A DNA stretch of 64,000 nt from Woeseiaceae bacterium. Its GTDB lineage: Bacteria > Pseudomonadota > Gammaproteobacteria > Steroidobacterales > Woeseiaceae. A model generated the notes under the pieces. That model did not search any database, was not told the origin of the DNA, and worked only from the letters and a program-made list of their open reading frames with translations. Position 1 is the first letter of the stretch. Every line of letters starts with the position of its first letter. Made by a program: the position numbers and the translations under genes. Shown here in pieces: positions 28,539-39,701 of the stretch. The stretch spans positions 1 to 64,000 of the forward strand of contig JAJFKV010000081.1 in the NCBI GenBank assembly GCA_021773055.1, given 5' to 3'.

Positions 28539-29195
28539 TTAGGCGGAGACGCGCTGGCTGGATAATACATCGCGCTCCGATTCCAGGCGATAGCGAATCA
28601 GATCGGCAATAGTGCCGATCTTGATGTCGTGTGTTTTCGCGAACTGCTCGAGATCCGGTCTGCGCGCCATGCTGCCGTCTTCATTCAGGACTTCAACAAT
28701 AGCCGCTGCGGGCTCAAGCCCAGCCAGAGCGACGAGATCACAGCCAGCCTCGGTATGACCCGCGCGCGTCAGTACGCCACCTGGCTGCGCCATGATCGGA
28801 AACACATGTCCGGGCTGACTCAAATGTTCAGGTTTTGCATCATTAGCGACAGCTGCACGTATCGTTCGCGCGCGATCGTGTACTGAAGTTCCGGTCGCAA
28901 CCCCCTCAATCGCGTCGATCGAAATGGTGAAGTTGGTTGCGAGTTGCTGTTCAGTCGTACTGACCATCAGCTGCAGACGCAGCTGTTCACAACGCTTTTT
29001 CGACAAGGTCAGGCAAAGCAGGCCACGCCCGTGCGTCACCATAAAGTTGATATCTTCCGGGCGAACTTTTTCGGCCGCGATCATCAGATCGCCTTCGTTC
29101 TCACGTTGCTCGTCGTCGACCATGATAATCATTCTGCCGTCCCGCAGGTCGGCGATGACATCTTCGATACTGGATAATGCGTTGCTCTCGGGCAT
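28539..29195 (-). CDS. ribB: 3,4-dihydroxy-2-butanone 4-phosphate synthase
   Basis: 218 residues, the length of stand-alone RibB; there is no GTP cyclohydrolase II domain. It makes the four-carbon riboflavin precursor from ribulose 5-phosphate. Visible: [25 protein letters not shown] and [16 protein letters not shown]. It lies where ribD-ribE-ribBA-ribH usually sit between nrdR and nusB, but the other three are absent. No FMN riboswitch space exists: nrdR ends five bases upstream. Confidence 0.95.
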   Translation of the reverse strand: MPESNALSSIEDVIADLRDGRMIIMVDDEQRENEGDLMIAAEKVRPEDINFMVTHGRGLLCLTLSKKRCEQLRLQLMVSTTEQQLATNFTISIDAIEGVATGTSVHDRARTIRAAVANDAKPEHLSQPGHVFPIMAQPGGVLTRAGHTEAGCDLVALAGLEPAAAIVEVLNEDGSMARRPDLEQFAKTHDIKIGTIADLIRYRLESERDVLSSQRVSA

Positions 29196-29200
29196 GGTTT

Positions 29201-29716
29201 TTATTTCTTCTTGCCAAGCATTTCGGGCAGCAAGGACATCTGCTCACGACTGGCCGCTGTTTCTGATATTTTTTGCAGCCGCTTGATCTCATCCTCGAAC
29301 TCAGTGATGTCCTGAAAACGACGATACACGGAGGCAAATCGAACGTAGGCAACCTCATCAAGATCGTGAAGTTCCTCCATCACCAGCTCACCGACAAGCC
29401 TCGACGGTACCTCTCGTTCACCCATCGTTCGCAACTTGTGAATAAGGCGACCGATCGCCTGCTCCAGCTCATCACTGGGCACCGGCCGCTTTTCGAGGGC
29501 ACGTACCATGCTGTAGCGAATCTTGGCCTCATCAAATGGCTGCCGGCTGTTGTCGTTCTTAATAAGCCTGGGCATGACCAGTTCGGCTGACTCGAATGTC
29601 GTAAAGCGCTCGTTACAAGCCAGGCACTGACGGCGCCGACGAATCTGTCGGCCATCACCCGCGAGACGCGAGTCGATTACCTTGGTTTCTTCGTGGGCGC
29701 AGAACGGACAATGCAT
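29201..29716 (-). CDS. nrdR: Ribonucleotide reductase repressor NrdR
   Basis: 171 residues. NrdR represses ribonucleotide reductase genes in response to dATP/ATP. The zinc ribbon is complete: [17 protein letters not shown] and [15 protein letters not shown], followed by the ATP-cone domain (about 49-139). It follows glyA by five bases; glyA-nrdR is a common pair. Confidence 0.97.
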   Translation of the reverse strand: MHCPFCAHEETKVIDSRLAGDGRQIRRRRQCLACNERFTTFESAELVMPRLIKNDNSRQPFDEAKIRYSMVRALEKRPVPSDELEQAIGRLIHKLRTMGEREVPSRLVGELVMEELHDLDEVAYVRFASVYRRFQDITEFEDEIKRLQKISETAASREQMSLLPEMLGKKK

Positions 29717-29721
29717 TAGTG

Positions 29722-30972
29722 TTAGCTATAAACCGGGAACCGCTGGCAAAGATCCAGCACCTGGCTTCTGACCCGATCGATAATTTCCTCGTTTTCGACG
29801 TCATCCAGTATATCCGCTATCCAGCCTGTGAGCTGGCGGGTTTCATCAACGCCAAAGCCACGTGTAGTGATCGCTGGAGTCCCGAGACGCAATCCGCTGG
29901 TCACAAACGGTGACTGCGGGTCATTCGGTACTGAATTTTTGTTCACCGTAATGTAGGCGCGGCCCAATGAAGCGTCTGCCACCTTGCCAGTGATGCCGCG
30001 CTCAATAAGGCTGACGAGCATGAGGTGGTTTTCCGTACCACCCGAGATAATCGGGTAGCCCCGGTCGGCCAGTACCGCGGCCATTACCTTGGCGTTTTCA
30101 CAAACCTTGGCCTGGTACTCCTTGAAACCGGGTTCCAGTGCCTCTTTCAGAGCTACCGCTTTCGCCGCAATTACGTGCATGAGGGGACCGCCCTGCGTGC
30201 CCGGGAAGACCAGTGAGTTGAATTTTTTCGCGAGTTCATCGTTAGCACGCGCCAGAATTAGTCCACCACGGGGTCCGCGCAGTGTCTTGTGCGTCGTGGT
30301 CGTGCAAACATCGGCGTGCGGAATCGGGCTCGGGTAGTGGCCCGCCGCAACGAGACCGGCAACGTGCGCCATATCGACGAAGAGGTATGCATCCACACTG
30401 TCTGCAATCTCACGAAAGCGTGCCCAGTCCACCACCTGTGAATAAGCGGAGAAGCCCGCGATGATCATTTTGGGTTTGTGCTCGGTTGCGAGTGCCTGCA
30501 CTTCTTCGTAATTGATCAGGCCGGAGTCGTTTTCCAGTCCATAAGGAATGATATTGAACAACTTGCCCGAAAAATTGACCGGCGAACCGTGGGTCAGGTG
30601 TCCACCGGCATTGAGGTCCATGCCCATGATCGTGTCACCGGGCTCAACCAGCGCATGATAAACCGCAGCATTTGCCTGCGATCCCGAATGCGGCTGCACA
30701 TTGGCGTAGTCAGCACCGAATAATTCCTTGGCGCGTTCGATCGCCAGCGTCTCGACATCGTCAACAAATTCGCAGCCACCGTAATAGCGTTTGCCAGGAT
30801 AGCCCTCAGCGTATTTGTTGGTCAGTTTCGACCCCTGTGCGGCCATAACCCGCGGGCTGGCGTAGTTTTCTGACGCGATCAGTTCGATGTGCTCTTCCTG
30901 ACGCTGGCTCTCCTGTGCAAGGGCTTTGGCTACTTCGGGATCGAAATCTTCGATCGTCGTTGAGTCGAACAT
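29722..30972 (-). CDS. glyA: Serine hydroxymethyltransferase
   Basis: 416 residues from the ATG at 30972, preceded by GCGGAG; an ATG 36 bases upstream is less likely. It interconverts serine and glycine with tetrahydrofolate and PLP. Seen: [30 protein letters not shown], the PLP lysine in [13 protein letters not shown]. No glycine or THF riboswitch was recognised in the short upstream gap. Confidence 0.97.
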   Translation of the reverse strand: MFDSTTIEDFDPEVAKALAQESQRQEEHIELIASENYASPRVMAAQGSKLTNKYAEGYPGKRYYGGCEFVDDVETLAIERAKELFGADYANVQPHSGSQANAAVYHALVEPGDTIMGMDLNAGGHLTHGSPVNFSGKLFNIIPYGLENDSGLINYEEVQALATEHKPKMIIAGFSAYSQVVDWARFREIADSVDAYLFVDMAHVAGLVAAGHYPSPIPHADVCTTTTHKTLRGPRGGLILARANDELAKKFNSLVFPGTQGGPLMHVIAAKAVALKEALEPGFKEYQAKVCENAKVMAAVLADRGYPIISGGTENHLMLVSLIERGITGKVADASLGRAYITVNKNSVPNDPQSPFVTSGLRLGTPAITTRGFGVDETRQLTGWIADILDDVENEEIIDRVRSQVLDLCQRFPVYS

Positions 30973-31062
30973 GGATTCTCCGCTTGGGTGGTCGGCGAGG
31001 GGGCGCAAAGGACCGCGATATTACCTGTTATAGGCCGCTTTTGGCAGCTTGAGTTAACTCTG

Positions 31063-32010
31063 TCAGGTTTCTACCAGTGACTGCACAACCCGGGTCCAGG
31101 CGCGTGCCACATTGTGACGGTTGTAACCGCCACCGCCGGTGCCAATGATACGGCCATCGCAGTATTTATCCGCCAGGCGGCAGAGGCTTGCTGCTGCTGC
31201 TGCGTGCGCTTCTTCGGTCCAGCACAAATGCGTGATCGGATCGCCTTCGAGACTGTCCGCGCCGCACTGCATCAATATGAATTCCGGTCTGGCAGCTTCG
31301 AGGTAGGCTTCCACCTGCTCCCATCCGCGATGAAAATCATTGTCGTCCGCGCCCGGAGCGAGCGGAATATTCAGCTTGGTGCCGCGCGCTTTGCCCTTGC
31401 CGGTTTCTTCTGCCGCACCGGTGCCCGGATACAGGTTGCGACCGTCCTCATGGAGGTCCGCAAAAATCAGATCCGGATCTTCTTCAAAACCATAAAACAC
31501 GCCATCGCCGTGGTGGGCATCGATATCGACATAGGCGATTCGACGCAAACCGAACTTTTTGCGCAAATACTCGACCGCGATGCCACAGTCGTTGAACACG
31601 CAAAAACCGGCGGCCCGATCACGCGCCGCATGATGTAGTCCGGCAATGGGAATGAAAGCGCGCTTGTAATTACCGTGCATGACTTCGTCTACCGCACACA
31701 AAACGGCACCCACTACGGCCGATGCCGCATCATAAATTCCCGGGACAGCCGGTGTGTCACCTTCGTCAAGCCAGCCTTTGCCCTCGGCCGACAGTCTCGA
31801 GACTTTGTCGATGTACTCGGGTGTATGAAATAGCGCCAGCTCGTCGACCAACGCGGGACGTGGATGTCCGTAGTCGATGAAATCAGCGAGTCCGGCCTTG
31901 TCGAGCTCGGCATGAAACACGTCGTGGCGGTCGGTTCCAAACGGGTGCGGGTCGCCAAAGCCGTAAGCCGCGATCTCCGCCCCTCTGTAAACAAGCACGG
32001 TGTCGCTCAT
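31063..32010 (-). CDS. Histone-deacetylase-family (AcuC/acetylpolyamine-type) hydrolase
   Basis: 315 residues. The zinc hydrolase core is intact: the catalytic His pair in [19 protein letters not shown] and the metal-binding [12 protein letters not shown], plus a late [14 protein letters not shown]. Such bacterial enzymes remove acetyl groups from small molecules (polyamines) or proteins, e.g. AcuC acting on acetyl-CoA synthetase. An acs gene lies 10 kb away in this window, so a link is possible but not shown. Divergent from ettA, sharing a 72-base gap. Confidence 0.88.
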   Translation of the reverse strand: MSDTVLVYRGAEIAAYGFGDPHPFGTDRHDVFHAELDKAGLADFIDYGHPRPALVDELALFHTPEYIDKVSRLSAEGKGWLDEGDTPAVPGIYDAASAVVGAVLCAVDEVMHGNYKRAFIPIAGLHHAARDRAAGFCVFNDCGIAVEYLRKKFGLRRIAYVDIDAHHGDGVFYGFEEDPDLIFADLHEDGRNLYPGTGAAEETGKGKARGTKLNIPLAPGADDNDFHRGWEQVEAYLEAARPEFILMQCGADSLEGDPITHLCWTEEAHAAAAASLCRLADKYCDGRIIGTGGGGYNRHNVARAWTRVVQSLVET

Positions 32011-32082
32011 GGACGCCTTATGGTTGTTTTAATGCGTTGCAGCATACCGGATAATGCCGGCTCGTTAATAATTGGTCTGAAC

Positions 32083-33756
32083 ATGGCACAGTACATCTAC
32101 ACAATGAACCGCGTCGCGAAAGTTGTAGCCCCCAAGCGGCACATCCTGCGAGACATTTCCCTGTCCTTTTTTCCGGGCGCCAAAATCGGCGTACTGGGGC
32201 TTAACGGCTCAGGTAAGTCGACCCTTATGCGCATCATGGCCGGTCTCGATACGGAAATTGATGGCGAAGCCCGACCACAACCGGGAATCAACATCGGCTA
32301 TTTGCCGCAGGAACCTGAGCTTGACCCTGAAAAAGACGTGCGTGGCAATGTCGAGGAAGGCGTTGCCCAAACGAAAGCTCTGCTCGACCGCTTCAACGCT
32401 ATCAGCGACAAGTTTGCCGAACCCATGAGCGATGACGAGATGAACTCCTTACTCGAGGAACAGGGCAAGCTACAGGACGCCATCGACTCGGTAGGCGCCT
32501 GGGAACTGGAAAGAAAACTCGAAATAGCGGCCGATGCTTTGCGCTTGCCGTCGTGGGATGCGGATGTCACGAAATTGTCCGGTGGTGAACGCCGCCGGGT
32601 CGCATTGTGCCGTCTGCTGCTCTCGGAACCGGACATGTTGTTGCTCGACGAACCTACCAACCATCTGGATGCCGAATCCGTAGCATGGCTGGAACGCTTC
32701 CTGGATGAATATCCCAGTACGGTGATCGCCGTAACTCATGATCGTTACTTCCTCGATAATGTTGCCGGCTGGATTCTCGAACTTGATCGCGGCCACGGTA
32801 TCCCCTGGGAGGGCAACTACTCGTCTTGGCTGGAGCAAAAGGAAGACCGGCTGAAGAACGAAGAGTCTTCCGAGAAGGCGCGCCAGAAAGCTATGGCAGC
32901 CGAGCTCGAATGGGTGCGCAGCAATCCAAAGGGCCGACAGGCGAAATCCAAAGCGCGTTTGCGCCAGTTCGATGAAATCTCGTCAGCGCAATATCAAAAG
33001 CGCAATGAGACCAATGAAATCTACATTCCGCCGGGACCGCGCCTCGGCGATGTTGTTCTGGAAGTGAATGAGCTGAAAAAGGGGTTTGGCGACAAACTGC
33101 TGATCGACGGCCTCAGTTTTCAACTACCACCCGGCGGCATCGTCGGCGTGATCGGGCCGAATGGTGCGGGCAAGACGACCATGTTCCGCATGATTACCGG
33201 CGAGGAACAAGCAGACACGGGCAGCTTGCGACTTGGCGAAACAGTGCAACTCGCGAGCGTTGATCAATCACGTGACAGCCTCAATGATGACAAAACTGTT
33301 TGGGAGGAAATTTCAGACGGTCTGGACGTTATTCAAGTTGGTAACTACGAAACCGCATCACGCGCCTACGTCGGTCGATTTAATTTCCGAGGCCAGGACC
33401 AGCAAAAGAAAATCGGCTTGTTGTCCGGTGGTGAGCGCAATCGCGTGCATCTCGCGAAGATGCTCAGAGCCGGCGGCAATCTGTTGCTGCTTGATGAGCC
33501 CACCAACGATCTCGATGTGGAGACATTGCGGGCACTGGAGGAGGCTCTGCTTGAGTTCCCCGGCTCAGCCATTGTGATATCACATGATCGCTGGTTTCTT
33601 GACCGTATTGCGACCCACATTCTCGCGTTCGAAGGCAACAGTGAGGTGGTCTTTTTCGCCGGCAACTACGCCGACTATGAAGAAGATCGGAAACGTCGGC
33701 TGGGGGCTGATGCGGCAAATCCGCATCGAATCAAGTATAAAAGACTGACTACGTAG
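32083..33756 (+). CDS. ettA: Energy-dependent translational throttle EttA (ABC-F)
   Basis: 557 residues from the ATG at 32083 ([15 protein letters not shown]), the family start and length; in-frame codons upstream to 31864 lie over the divergent gene and are discounted. Two ABC domains without membrane parts: Walker [10 protein letters not shown] and GPNGAGKTT, signatures LSGGERRRV and LSGGERNRV, the linker rich in charged residues between. EttA binds the ribosomal E site and gates elongation by ATP/ADP level. Confidence 0.96.
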   Translation: MAQYIYTMNRVAKVVAPKRHILRDISLSFFPGAKIGVLGLNGSGKSTLMRIMAGLDTEIDGEARPQPGINIGYLPQEPELDPEKDVRGNVEEGVAQTKALLDRFNAISDKFAEPMSDDEMNSLLEEQGKLQDAIDSVGAWELERKLEIAADALRLPSWDADVTKLSGGERRRVALCRLLLSEPDMLLLDEPTNHLDAESVAWLERFLDEYPSTVIAVTHDRYFLDNVAGWILELDRGHGIPWEGNYSSWLEQKEDRLKNEESSEKARQKAMAAELEWVRSNPKGRQAKSKARLRQFDEISSAQYQKRNETNEIYIPPGPRLGDVVLEVNELKKGFGDKLLIDGLSFQLPPGGIVGVIGPNGAGKTTMFRMITGEEQADTGSLRLGETVQLASVDQSRDSLNDDKTVWEEISDGLDVIQVGNYETASRAYVGRFNFRGQDQQKKIGLLSGGERNRVHLAKMLRAGGNLLLLDEPTNDLDVETLRALEEALLEFPGSAIVISHDRWFLDRIATHILAFEGNSEVVFFAGNYADYEEDRKRRLGADAANPHRIKYKRLTT

Positions 33757-33776
33757 GCCGATACGGAGAATCAAAA

Positions 33777-34433
33777 GTGAATCTGTTGCTGACAATCAGT
33801 GCGGTTTTCAGTTGCTTCGTTTTGTATTTCCTGTTCTCCATGACGCGCCACGCACGCCGCCGACGCCCGGTCCGGGCGACACGCTCACTCGCTGGCGGCG
33901 TCGTTTCGGGCGCACTGGGCAGCGCCAGCATTTTGCTGGCTTTCAGTTATTACGGCTACGGACGCCTCGTTGAAGAGCAACGCGTCAGTCAGATCGAATT
34001 CACTCAATCAGCACCTGGCGAATACACGGCAAGGGTCATGATCGATGGCGAAATAGATCGCGTGCTCGCGTTGCGAGGTGATGAATGGCAAATGGATGCG
34101 CGAGTCATTAGTTGGAAACCACCCGCAACCTTGCTCGGGCTCGATCCGATTTATCAACTGGACCGACTGAGTGGTCGCTACTCGGATATTGATGATGAGA
34201 TGACCGAGAAGCGAACGGTGCATGCATTGTCAGAAGAGTTGACACTCGACGTGTGGCGCGTGGCCAGAAAATTTCCGGTACTGCTGCCGGGCGTCGACGC
34301 CTACTACGGAACTGCCACCTATCTACCAATGGCTGACGGTGCGCGATTCGAAGTTACGTTGAGCAGAACAGCATTGTTGGCGCGGCCCGTTAACGATGCT
34401 GCTCGGGCGGCCGTTGGCGACTGGGATCGCTAA
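33777..34433 (+). CDS. Membrane protein of unknown function
   Basis: 218 residues from a GTG with GGAG about ten bases upstream. Two hydrophobic spans (about 1-21 and 44-62) flank an Arg-rich cytoplasmic loop; the remaining ~150 residues should be periplasmic. No catalytic motif was recognised. It follows ettA by 20 bases and may be co-transcribed. Codon use matches the GC-rich neighbours. Confidence 0.7.
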   Translation: MNLLLTISAVFSCFVLYFLFSMTRHARRRRPVRATRSLAGGVVSGALGSASILLAFSYYGYGRLVEEQRVSQIEFTQSAPGEYTARVMIDGEIDRVLALRGDEWQMDARVISWKPPATLLGLDPIYQLDRLSGRYSDIDDEMTEKRTVHALSEELTLDVWRVARKFPVLLPGVDAYYGTATYLPMADGARFEVTLSRTALLARPVNDAARAAVGDWDR

Positions 34434-34560
34434 GTTTTTCCAGATTATGTAAAGCTGGCGAGGTGAGTGCAGATTCTTGGTGCATACTGGAAGTCGCTGA
34501 TTAAACTAGAGAAAACCGTCGCCAATGAGCGACGGATCAGAACAGCGGAATTAGGGTGAA

Positions 34561-35250
34561 ATGACGATTGTTTTAGACAAGGATCAGGGGATTGAGAGCG
34601 AGCTCGAGGAGCGCATAGGCCTTGAGTGTCCGTATTGCGGTGTGTACGCGCACATGAGTCCGCAATCCGTTCCGGACGCCGCTGCTCTCGTTCGAGATAA
34701 GCCAAAGCACGTTGGTCTCGTTTACCAGTGCGATGCATGTCATGCACCGGTTTTCCTGCGGTTTGCGGTTCGTGAATACTCCGACAACCGGGTTGAACTG
34801 CTACGAAACTTCGTCGAGCTTGAAAGACCCAAAGAGCGCTTCGCTTTTTCCTACTTGCCGAAGCACACCGAGGTCATGTTCCGGGAAGCGCTCAACTGCT
34901 ATTCAAACAATAGTTTCAATGCGTTCGCATCGATGTGCCGACGAGCTGCAAGAAGTTCGTTCGCCGCTATGGGCGAAGGCGGCAAACTGCGAGCATTCGA
35001 GGAAGTGCTGGTCGCCCAGGATATTGCGGGCATTGATGATGACGCTTTCGCGCCCATCAAGACTGTCTTGTTTGGCACGGGCCAGGAGGAGAACCTGCCA
35101 CTACTCAATCGGGCGCAGGCCGGCATTTTGCTGGAAATACTCAAAGACCTGTTCTACCAGAGTTTTGTACGACACGGAAAACTGACCCGAGCGATCAAAG
35201 TAAGACGCTTCTTCGTCTCCGAAGAAAACAACAATCGTCAATCTGCATAG
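34561..35250 (+). CDS. Zinc-ribbon / DUF4145-like protein
   Basis: 229 residues. It has an N-terminal zinc ribbon (CPYC near residue 23 and CDAC near 58) and a helical DUF4145-like domain ([30 protein letters not shown]). Soluble. DUF4145 domains occur in defence and nucleic-acid proteins, but the function here is unknown. A 127-base gap precedes it; its 3' end overlaps convergent purL by 13 bases. Confidence 0.72.
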   Translation: MTIVLDKDQGIESELEERIGLECPYCGVYAHMSPQSVPDAAALVRDKPKHVGLVYQCDACHAPVFLRFAVREYSDNRVELLRNFVELERPKERFAFSYLPKHTEVMFREALNCYSNNSFNAFASMCRRAARSSFAAMGEGGKLRAFEEVLVAQDIAGIDDDAFAPIKTVLFGTGQEENLPLLNRAQAGILLEILKDLFYQSFVRHGKLTRAIKVRRFFVSEENNNRQSA

Positions 35251-38200
35251 GAACGCGCGTTACGGAACATGCGCATCCACGGACCGTCATCGCCCCAGTC
35301 GTCCGGGTGCCAGGAATTCTGCCGAGTCATAGCAACGCGTTCAGGATGCGGCATCATGATGGTCACCCGACCATCTTCATTGCTCAATCCGCAAATGCCG
35401 TCGGTTGAACCATTCGGGTTAGCCGGATAGGTATCAGCGACGTCACCATAATTATCAACATAGCGAAGTGCTACCGTGTACGACGATGTGTAGCGCGCAG
35501 TGTCGTCTGCGAAAACGGCCCTGCCCTCGCCATGAGATGTCGCGATCGGCATTATTGATCCCGCCATTCCCTGCAGGAACATCGACGGACTTTCGACCAC
35601 CTCGACAAGACTCAGCCGAGCTTCAAACTGTTCTGACTTGTTGCAGAGGAAACGCGGCCAGTTCTCGGCTCCCGGAATTAGCTCGCGGAGATGCGACATC
35701 ATCTGGCAACCATTGCAAACACCCAGTGCGAAGGTATCGCTGCGGTCGAAAAACGCAGCAAACTGATCCCGCGTTCTGGAGTGGTATAAAACGGATTTAG
35801 CCCAACCACCGCCGGCACCGAGAACGTCACCAAATGAAAAACCACCGCAGGCTACCATGCCGTGATAGTTGTCCAGCGTGTCCCGACCACTGAGCAGGTC
35901 ACTCATGTGCACATCGACTGCCGAAAACCCCGCCCGCATGAACGCGGCTGCCATCTCGTACTGACTGTTGACGCCTTGCTCGCGGAGAATTGCCACGCGC
36001 GGCTTGGCGTTGCCACGGACCGTACGAATGATTTCGTTTGACGGATCAAAGCTTAGGGCCGCACCGAGCCCAGGGTCTTTGCTGTCGAGGATACGATCGA
36101 ATTCTTCTTTTGCAGTCGTCGGGTTATCACGCAATGCCTGAATGCGATAACTCATCTCTGACCATTCGCGTTGCATCTCAACACGATCAAGTTCGAGCAC
36201 GACCTTGTCATCACCCGAGGCATCGGAGTGAATACTTAGTTTCGCCTCACCACCGACCCGGCCGATCGCCGTCGCAGTCACATCGTGCCGATCCAGCACC
36301 ATCTGAACTTGGGTCAACTTGCTTTTCTCGACCTGTACTACCGCACCCAACTCTTCGCTGAACAACTGTCGGAGCAAGTCAACACGCGAGCCACTCAGCG
36401 TTAGAGATGCGCCTATTCGGCTGGCGAAGATCATCTCGGCGACGGTTGCGAACAGGCCACCGTCACTGCGATCGTGATAAGCCAGCAACATGCCGCGAGA
36501 AATCATTTCCTGTATGGCCGCGAAGAACCCCTTTAGCTGTTTCGCATCATCAAGGTCCGGTGTTCGACCGCCAGTACGCCGAAAAGACTGCAACAGGCAG
36601 GAACCGCCCATGCGATTGGCACCGTTGCCAAGATCGAAGAGCAACAGGTAACTCGAGTCTTGTGTTTCTCGTAGCTGTGGCGTCAGATGCTGCGTAACAT
36701 CGGTCACCGGTGCAAAAGCCGATACGATAAGTGATACCGGCGCGACGACCTGATGTTCACCGTCATCATCTTCCCAACGAGTCCGCATCGACATCGAATC
36801 CTTGCCGACCGGAATGGCAACGCCGATCTCGCGGCAAAGCTCGTCACCGACAGCTTTTACAGTGTCGAAAAGATTCGCATCCTCACCCGGGTGGCCTGCG
36901 GCGGCCATCCAGTTCGCGGACAGACGAATTTTGCTCAGGTTCTCTATTGGGGCAGCGGCGATATTGGTGATCGACTCAGCTACGGCCATGCGACCGGATG
37001 CCGGCGCATTGGTCACGGCCAGTGGCGTGCGCTCACCCATGGCCATCGCCTCGCCCGTCTTGCTGCTAAAACCCGACGACGTAATGGCAACATCGCTGAC
37101 TGGAACCTGCCACGGACCGACCAGTTGGTCTCGGACACTCAGCCCACCAACGGTTCGATCGCCGATGTGAATCAGGAAGGATTTATCGGCAACAGCGGGA
37201 AAACGCAGGACGCGCATGGCGGCGTCAGCCAACTCGATACCGTCGAGATTGAGCTTGTCGTCTGGCCGCGGAGCGCGAGTAACGTCGCGTTCCATTTTTG
37301 GTGGGTTACCCAGCAACATCTGCATCGACATATCGACCACGCGATTACCGAAATCGCGATCATTGACGACGAGATTTCCGTCCCCGGTTAAGGTGCCGAT
37401 CACCGAGGCCGGGCAACGCTCACGCTCGCACAGCGATTGGAACTCATCAATTCGATCATCACCGATCAGCAACACGTAGCGTTCCTGTGCTTCGTTGCAC
37501 CAGATACCCATGGGCGACATTCCCGGTTCTGCATTGGCGACTTCGCGGAGTTCTATTTCTGCCCCGTGCTTGCTGTGATCGACAGCTTCGGGAACTGCAT
37601 TTGACAAGCCGCCGGCACCAACGTCGTGTATGAGCAGAATTGGATTGTCGCTACCCATCGCCCAGCAACGATCGATCACCTCCTGGGCACGGCGCTCTAT
37701 TTCAGGATTGCCACGCTGCACAGAGGCAAAATCGAGATCTTCGCTTGAAGTGCCGCTCGCCAGTGATGACGCGGCACCACCACCCAACCCGATCAGCATC
37801 GCAGGGCCACCAATGATGACGACCTTGGCACCCACAGGCACATCGATCTTTTTGGCGTGCTCGCTACGAACATTGCCAAGACCGCCCGCAATCATTATGG
37901 GCTTGTGGTAACCACGAATTTCATTGTCCGCGAGGCCGGGCACATAGCTTTCGAAAGTGCGAAAGTAGCCTGCCAGGTTTGGCCGGCCGAATTCATTATT
38001 AAATGCGGCACCGCCAATCGGTCCGTCGATCATGATCTCCAGCGGTGTCGCCATACGATCCGGGTGCGGGAAATCATCTTCCCAGGGTTGTGCATACCCG
38101 GGAATTCGAAGGTGAGATACGGTGAAGCCAGACAGTCCCGCTTTGGGCTTGGCGCCGAGGCCGGTCGCGCCTTCGTCACGAATCTCACCGCCGGAACCCG

Positions 38201-39128
38201 TGGCCGCACCGGGGAATGGAGAAATCGCCGTCGGGTGATTATGCGTTTCTACTTTGATCAGAACGTGGATCGGCTCATCGACGTAGCTGAATTCGCGATC
38301 ATCGGTCGCGGGCATTAGACGCGCGCCTTCCCACCCCTCAATAACAGCGGCGTTGTCGCTGTAAGCCGAAATCACACCGCCCGGGGTCTTTTCGGTCGTT
38401 GACTTGATCATGCCGAACAGGCGTTTGTCCTGTGGTTCACCGTCGATGATCCAGCTCGCGTTGAATATCTTGTGACGACAATGCTCGGAATTCGCTTGCG
38501 CGAACATCATTAGTTCAGCGTCCGTCGGATCACGATCCAGGTCTGTATAGCTGGCGACGAGATAATCAATCTCATCATCGCTTAATGCCAGACCCATATC
38601 CGTGTTTGCAGCCACCAGCGCATCACGCCCTTCTCTTCCAAGCGGAACAATAACGACGGGCGCCGGATCATGCGCCTCAAACAAGGCAGAAACTCCTGCC
38701 GCCTCATCAAACACAGCCTCAGTCATACGATCAAAAAGCATAGGGGCCAGAGCCCTTTTGGCATCAGCCTCAACTTTTCCTGCAAATTTGACTGCATAAC
38801 AGATGCCGCGTTCCACTCGCTCGACCGCATCGATATCACAGGCTTTGACGATATCGGTGGCTTTGGACGACCACGGTGAGATTGTCCCCGGCCGCGGCAC
38901 AACGAACAGGGTCTGGGCCGCCTTCTTTGACTTGACTGGCTTGTCACCGGATAACAGCAGTGCATCCAGTCGCGTATGATCTTCACGCGACAAATCTTGA
39001 CTGGTAGCGACGAAATAAACGTAACAAGCCTGCAGCGAATCAACCCGTGCGTCGACGCGTTTCAGCGCGCGAGTCAGCTTGGCAACACGAAAGTCCGAGA
39101 GAGCCGGTTGCCCTGGCAGTTCAAGCAT
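35238..39128 (-). CDS. purL: Phosphoribosylformylglycinamidine synthase (long form)
   Basis: 1296 residues, the single-chain PurL of gammaproteobacteria. Two synthetase halves ([29 protein letters not shown], the [17 protein letters not shown] run) are followed by a glutaminase domain (about 1040 on): [30 protein letters not shown] with the catalytic Cys, and PHPERV. It converts FGAR to FGAM in purine synthesis. It appears monocistronic. Confidence 0.97.
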   Translation of the reverse strand: MLELPGQPALSDFRVAKLTRALKRVDARVDSLQACYVYFVATSQDLSREDHTRLDALLLSGDKPVKSKKAAQTLFVVPRPGTISPWSSKATDIVKACDIDAVERVERGICYAVKFAGKVEADAKRALAPMLFDRMTEAVFDEAAGVSALFEAHDPAPVVIVPLGREGRDALVAANTDMGLALSDDEIDYLVASYTDLDRDPTDAELMMFAQANSEHCRHKIFNASWIIDGEPQDKRLFGMIKSTTEKTPGGVISAYSDNAAVIEGWEGARLMPATDDREFSYVDEPIHVLIKVETHNHPTAISPFPGAATGSGGEIRDEGATGLGAKPKAGLSGFTVSHLRIPGYAQPWEDDFPHPDRMATPLEIMIDGPIGGAAFNNEFGRPNLAGYFRTFESYVPGLADNEIRGYHKPIMIAGGLGNVRSEHAKKIDVPVGAKVVIIGGPAMLIGLGGGAASSLASGTSSEDLDFASVQRGNPEIERRAQEVIDRCWAMGSDNPILLIHDVGAGGLSNAVPEAVDHSKHGAEIELREVANAEPGMSPMGIWCNEAQERYVLLIGDDRIDEFQSLCERERCPASVIGTLTGDGNLVVNDRDFGNRVVDMSMQMLLGNPPKMERDVTRAPRPDDKLNLDGIELADAAMRVLRFPAVADKSFLIHIGDRTVGGLSVRDQLVGPWQVPVSDVAITSSGFSSKTGEAMAMGERTPLAVTNAPASGRMAVAESITNIAAAPIENLSKIRLSANWMAAAGHPGEDANLFDTVKAVGDELCREIGVAIPVGKDSMSMRTRWEDDDGEHQVVAPVSLIVSAFAPVTDVTQHLTPQLRETQDSSYLLLFDLGNGANRMGGSCLLQSFRRTGGRTPDLDDAKQLKGFFAAIQEMISRGMLLAYHDRSDGGLFATVAEMIFASRIGASLTLSGSRVDLLRQLFSEELGAVVQVEKSKLTQVQMVLDRHDVTATAIGRVGGEAKLSIHSDASGDDKVVLELDRVEMQREWSEMSYRIQALRDNPTTAKEEFDRILDSKDPGLGAALSFDPSNEIIRTVRGNAKPRVAILREQGVNSQYEMAAAFMRAGFSAVDVHMSDLLSGRDTLDNYHGMVACGGFSFGDVLGAGGGWAKSVLYHSRTRDQFAAFFDRSDTFALGVCNGCQMMSHLRELIPGAENWPRFLCNKSEQFEARLSLVEVVESPSMFLQGMAGSIMPIATSHGEGRAVFADDTARYTSSYTVALRYVDNYGDVADTYPANPNGSTDGICGLSNEDGRVTIMMPHPERVAMTRQNSWHPDDWGDDGPWMRMFRNARSYAD

Positions 39129-39163
39129 GGTGGATGAGAATCCCGAATGAAAACGGGATGATA

Positions 39164-39493
39164 CTAGCCCTTGTCCCCCGGCGTATACATCGGCATTGGA
39201 AACTGGGTGATGTTGCCACTTTCGAGCTTGCTGATCTTGCTGATGCCCTGCTTGTCGACTTCGTCGATACGGATGATGGCGTGCATCGGAAGGTAAGTTC
39301 GTTTTACGTTTTCGAACTCTGATTTGATCTTTTCTTCCGACGGATCGACGACCACCGTCGTGCGCTCCCCGAAAACCAACTCCTCAATCTCGACAAATCC
39401 GAATAGCTCACCGTGTCCGACACTGCGGGCGTAGATCTCGTAAACCTGTCCATGGCTCATGAAAATAACTTTAAAGAGGTTCTTCTTGCTCAT
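39164..39493 (-). CDS. DUF1820 family protein
   Basis: 109 residues, soluble. It matches DUF1820 (start [52 protein letters not shown]). Members are small conserved gammaproteobacterial proteins of unknown function. It lies 35 bases upstream of purL on the same strand and is divergent from the TagH gene. Confidence 0.88.
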   Translation of the reverse strand: MSKKNLFKVIFMSHGQVYEIYARSVGHGELFGFVEIEELVFGERTTVVVDPSEEKIKSEFENVKRTYLPMHAIIRIDEVDKQGISKISKLESGNITQFPMPMYTPGDKG

Positions 39494-39701
39494 GTTTCGG
39501 AATGCTGGCTATGGCGGGCGCGTAGTTTACCCAAAACCGGCGCGAAGGGCGTGATTTTGGATGCTCAATCCGACAAATCCGTATATGGGATATTTTTCAC
39601 AAATTTGATTTTCGCAAATCGCCCGATTATGTGAACTATTCGGCATCCCATCTCTTTGTTTCAATGCAAAATTTGTCCAATTCACCGAATCGGAATCTGC
39701 A
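39494..39701. promoter_or_regulatory. Divergent promoter region, DUF1820 / TagH-type gene
   Basis: 208 bases that become AT-rich after 39590. A sigma-70-like plus-strand promoter can be read as TTGATT (39605-39610), 17-base spacer, TATGTG (39628-39633), about 70 bases before the ATG at 39702. No operator dyad stands out. Confidence 0.35.

Noticed and set aside
29196-29200. FMN riboswitch expected before ribB
   Set aside because: Only five bases separate nrdR and ribB, and none of the conserved FMN-riboswitch stems is visible inside the nrdR end.
32470-32838. Minus-strand open frame within ettA
   Set aside because: It lies antisense to conserved ABC signature and Walker B codons of EttA.
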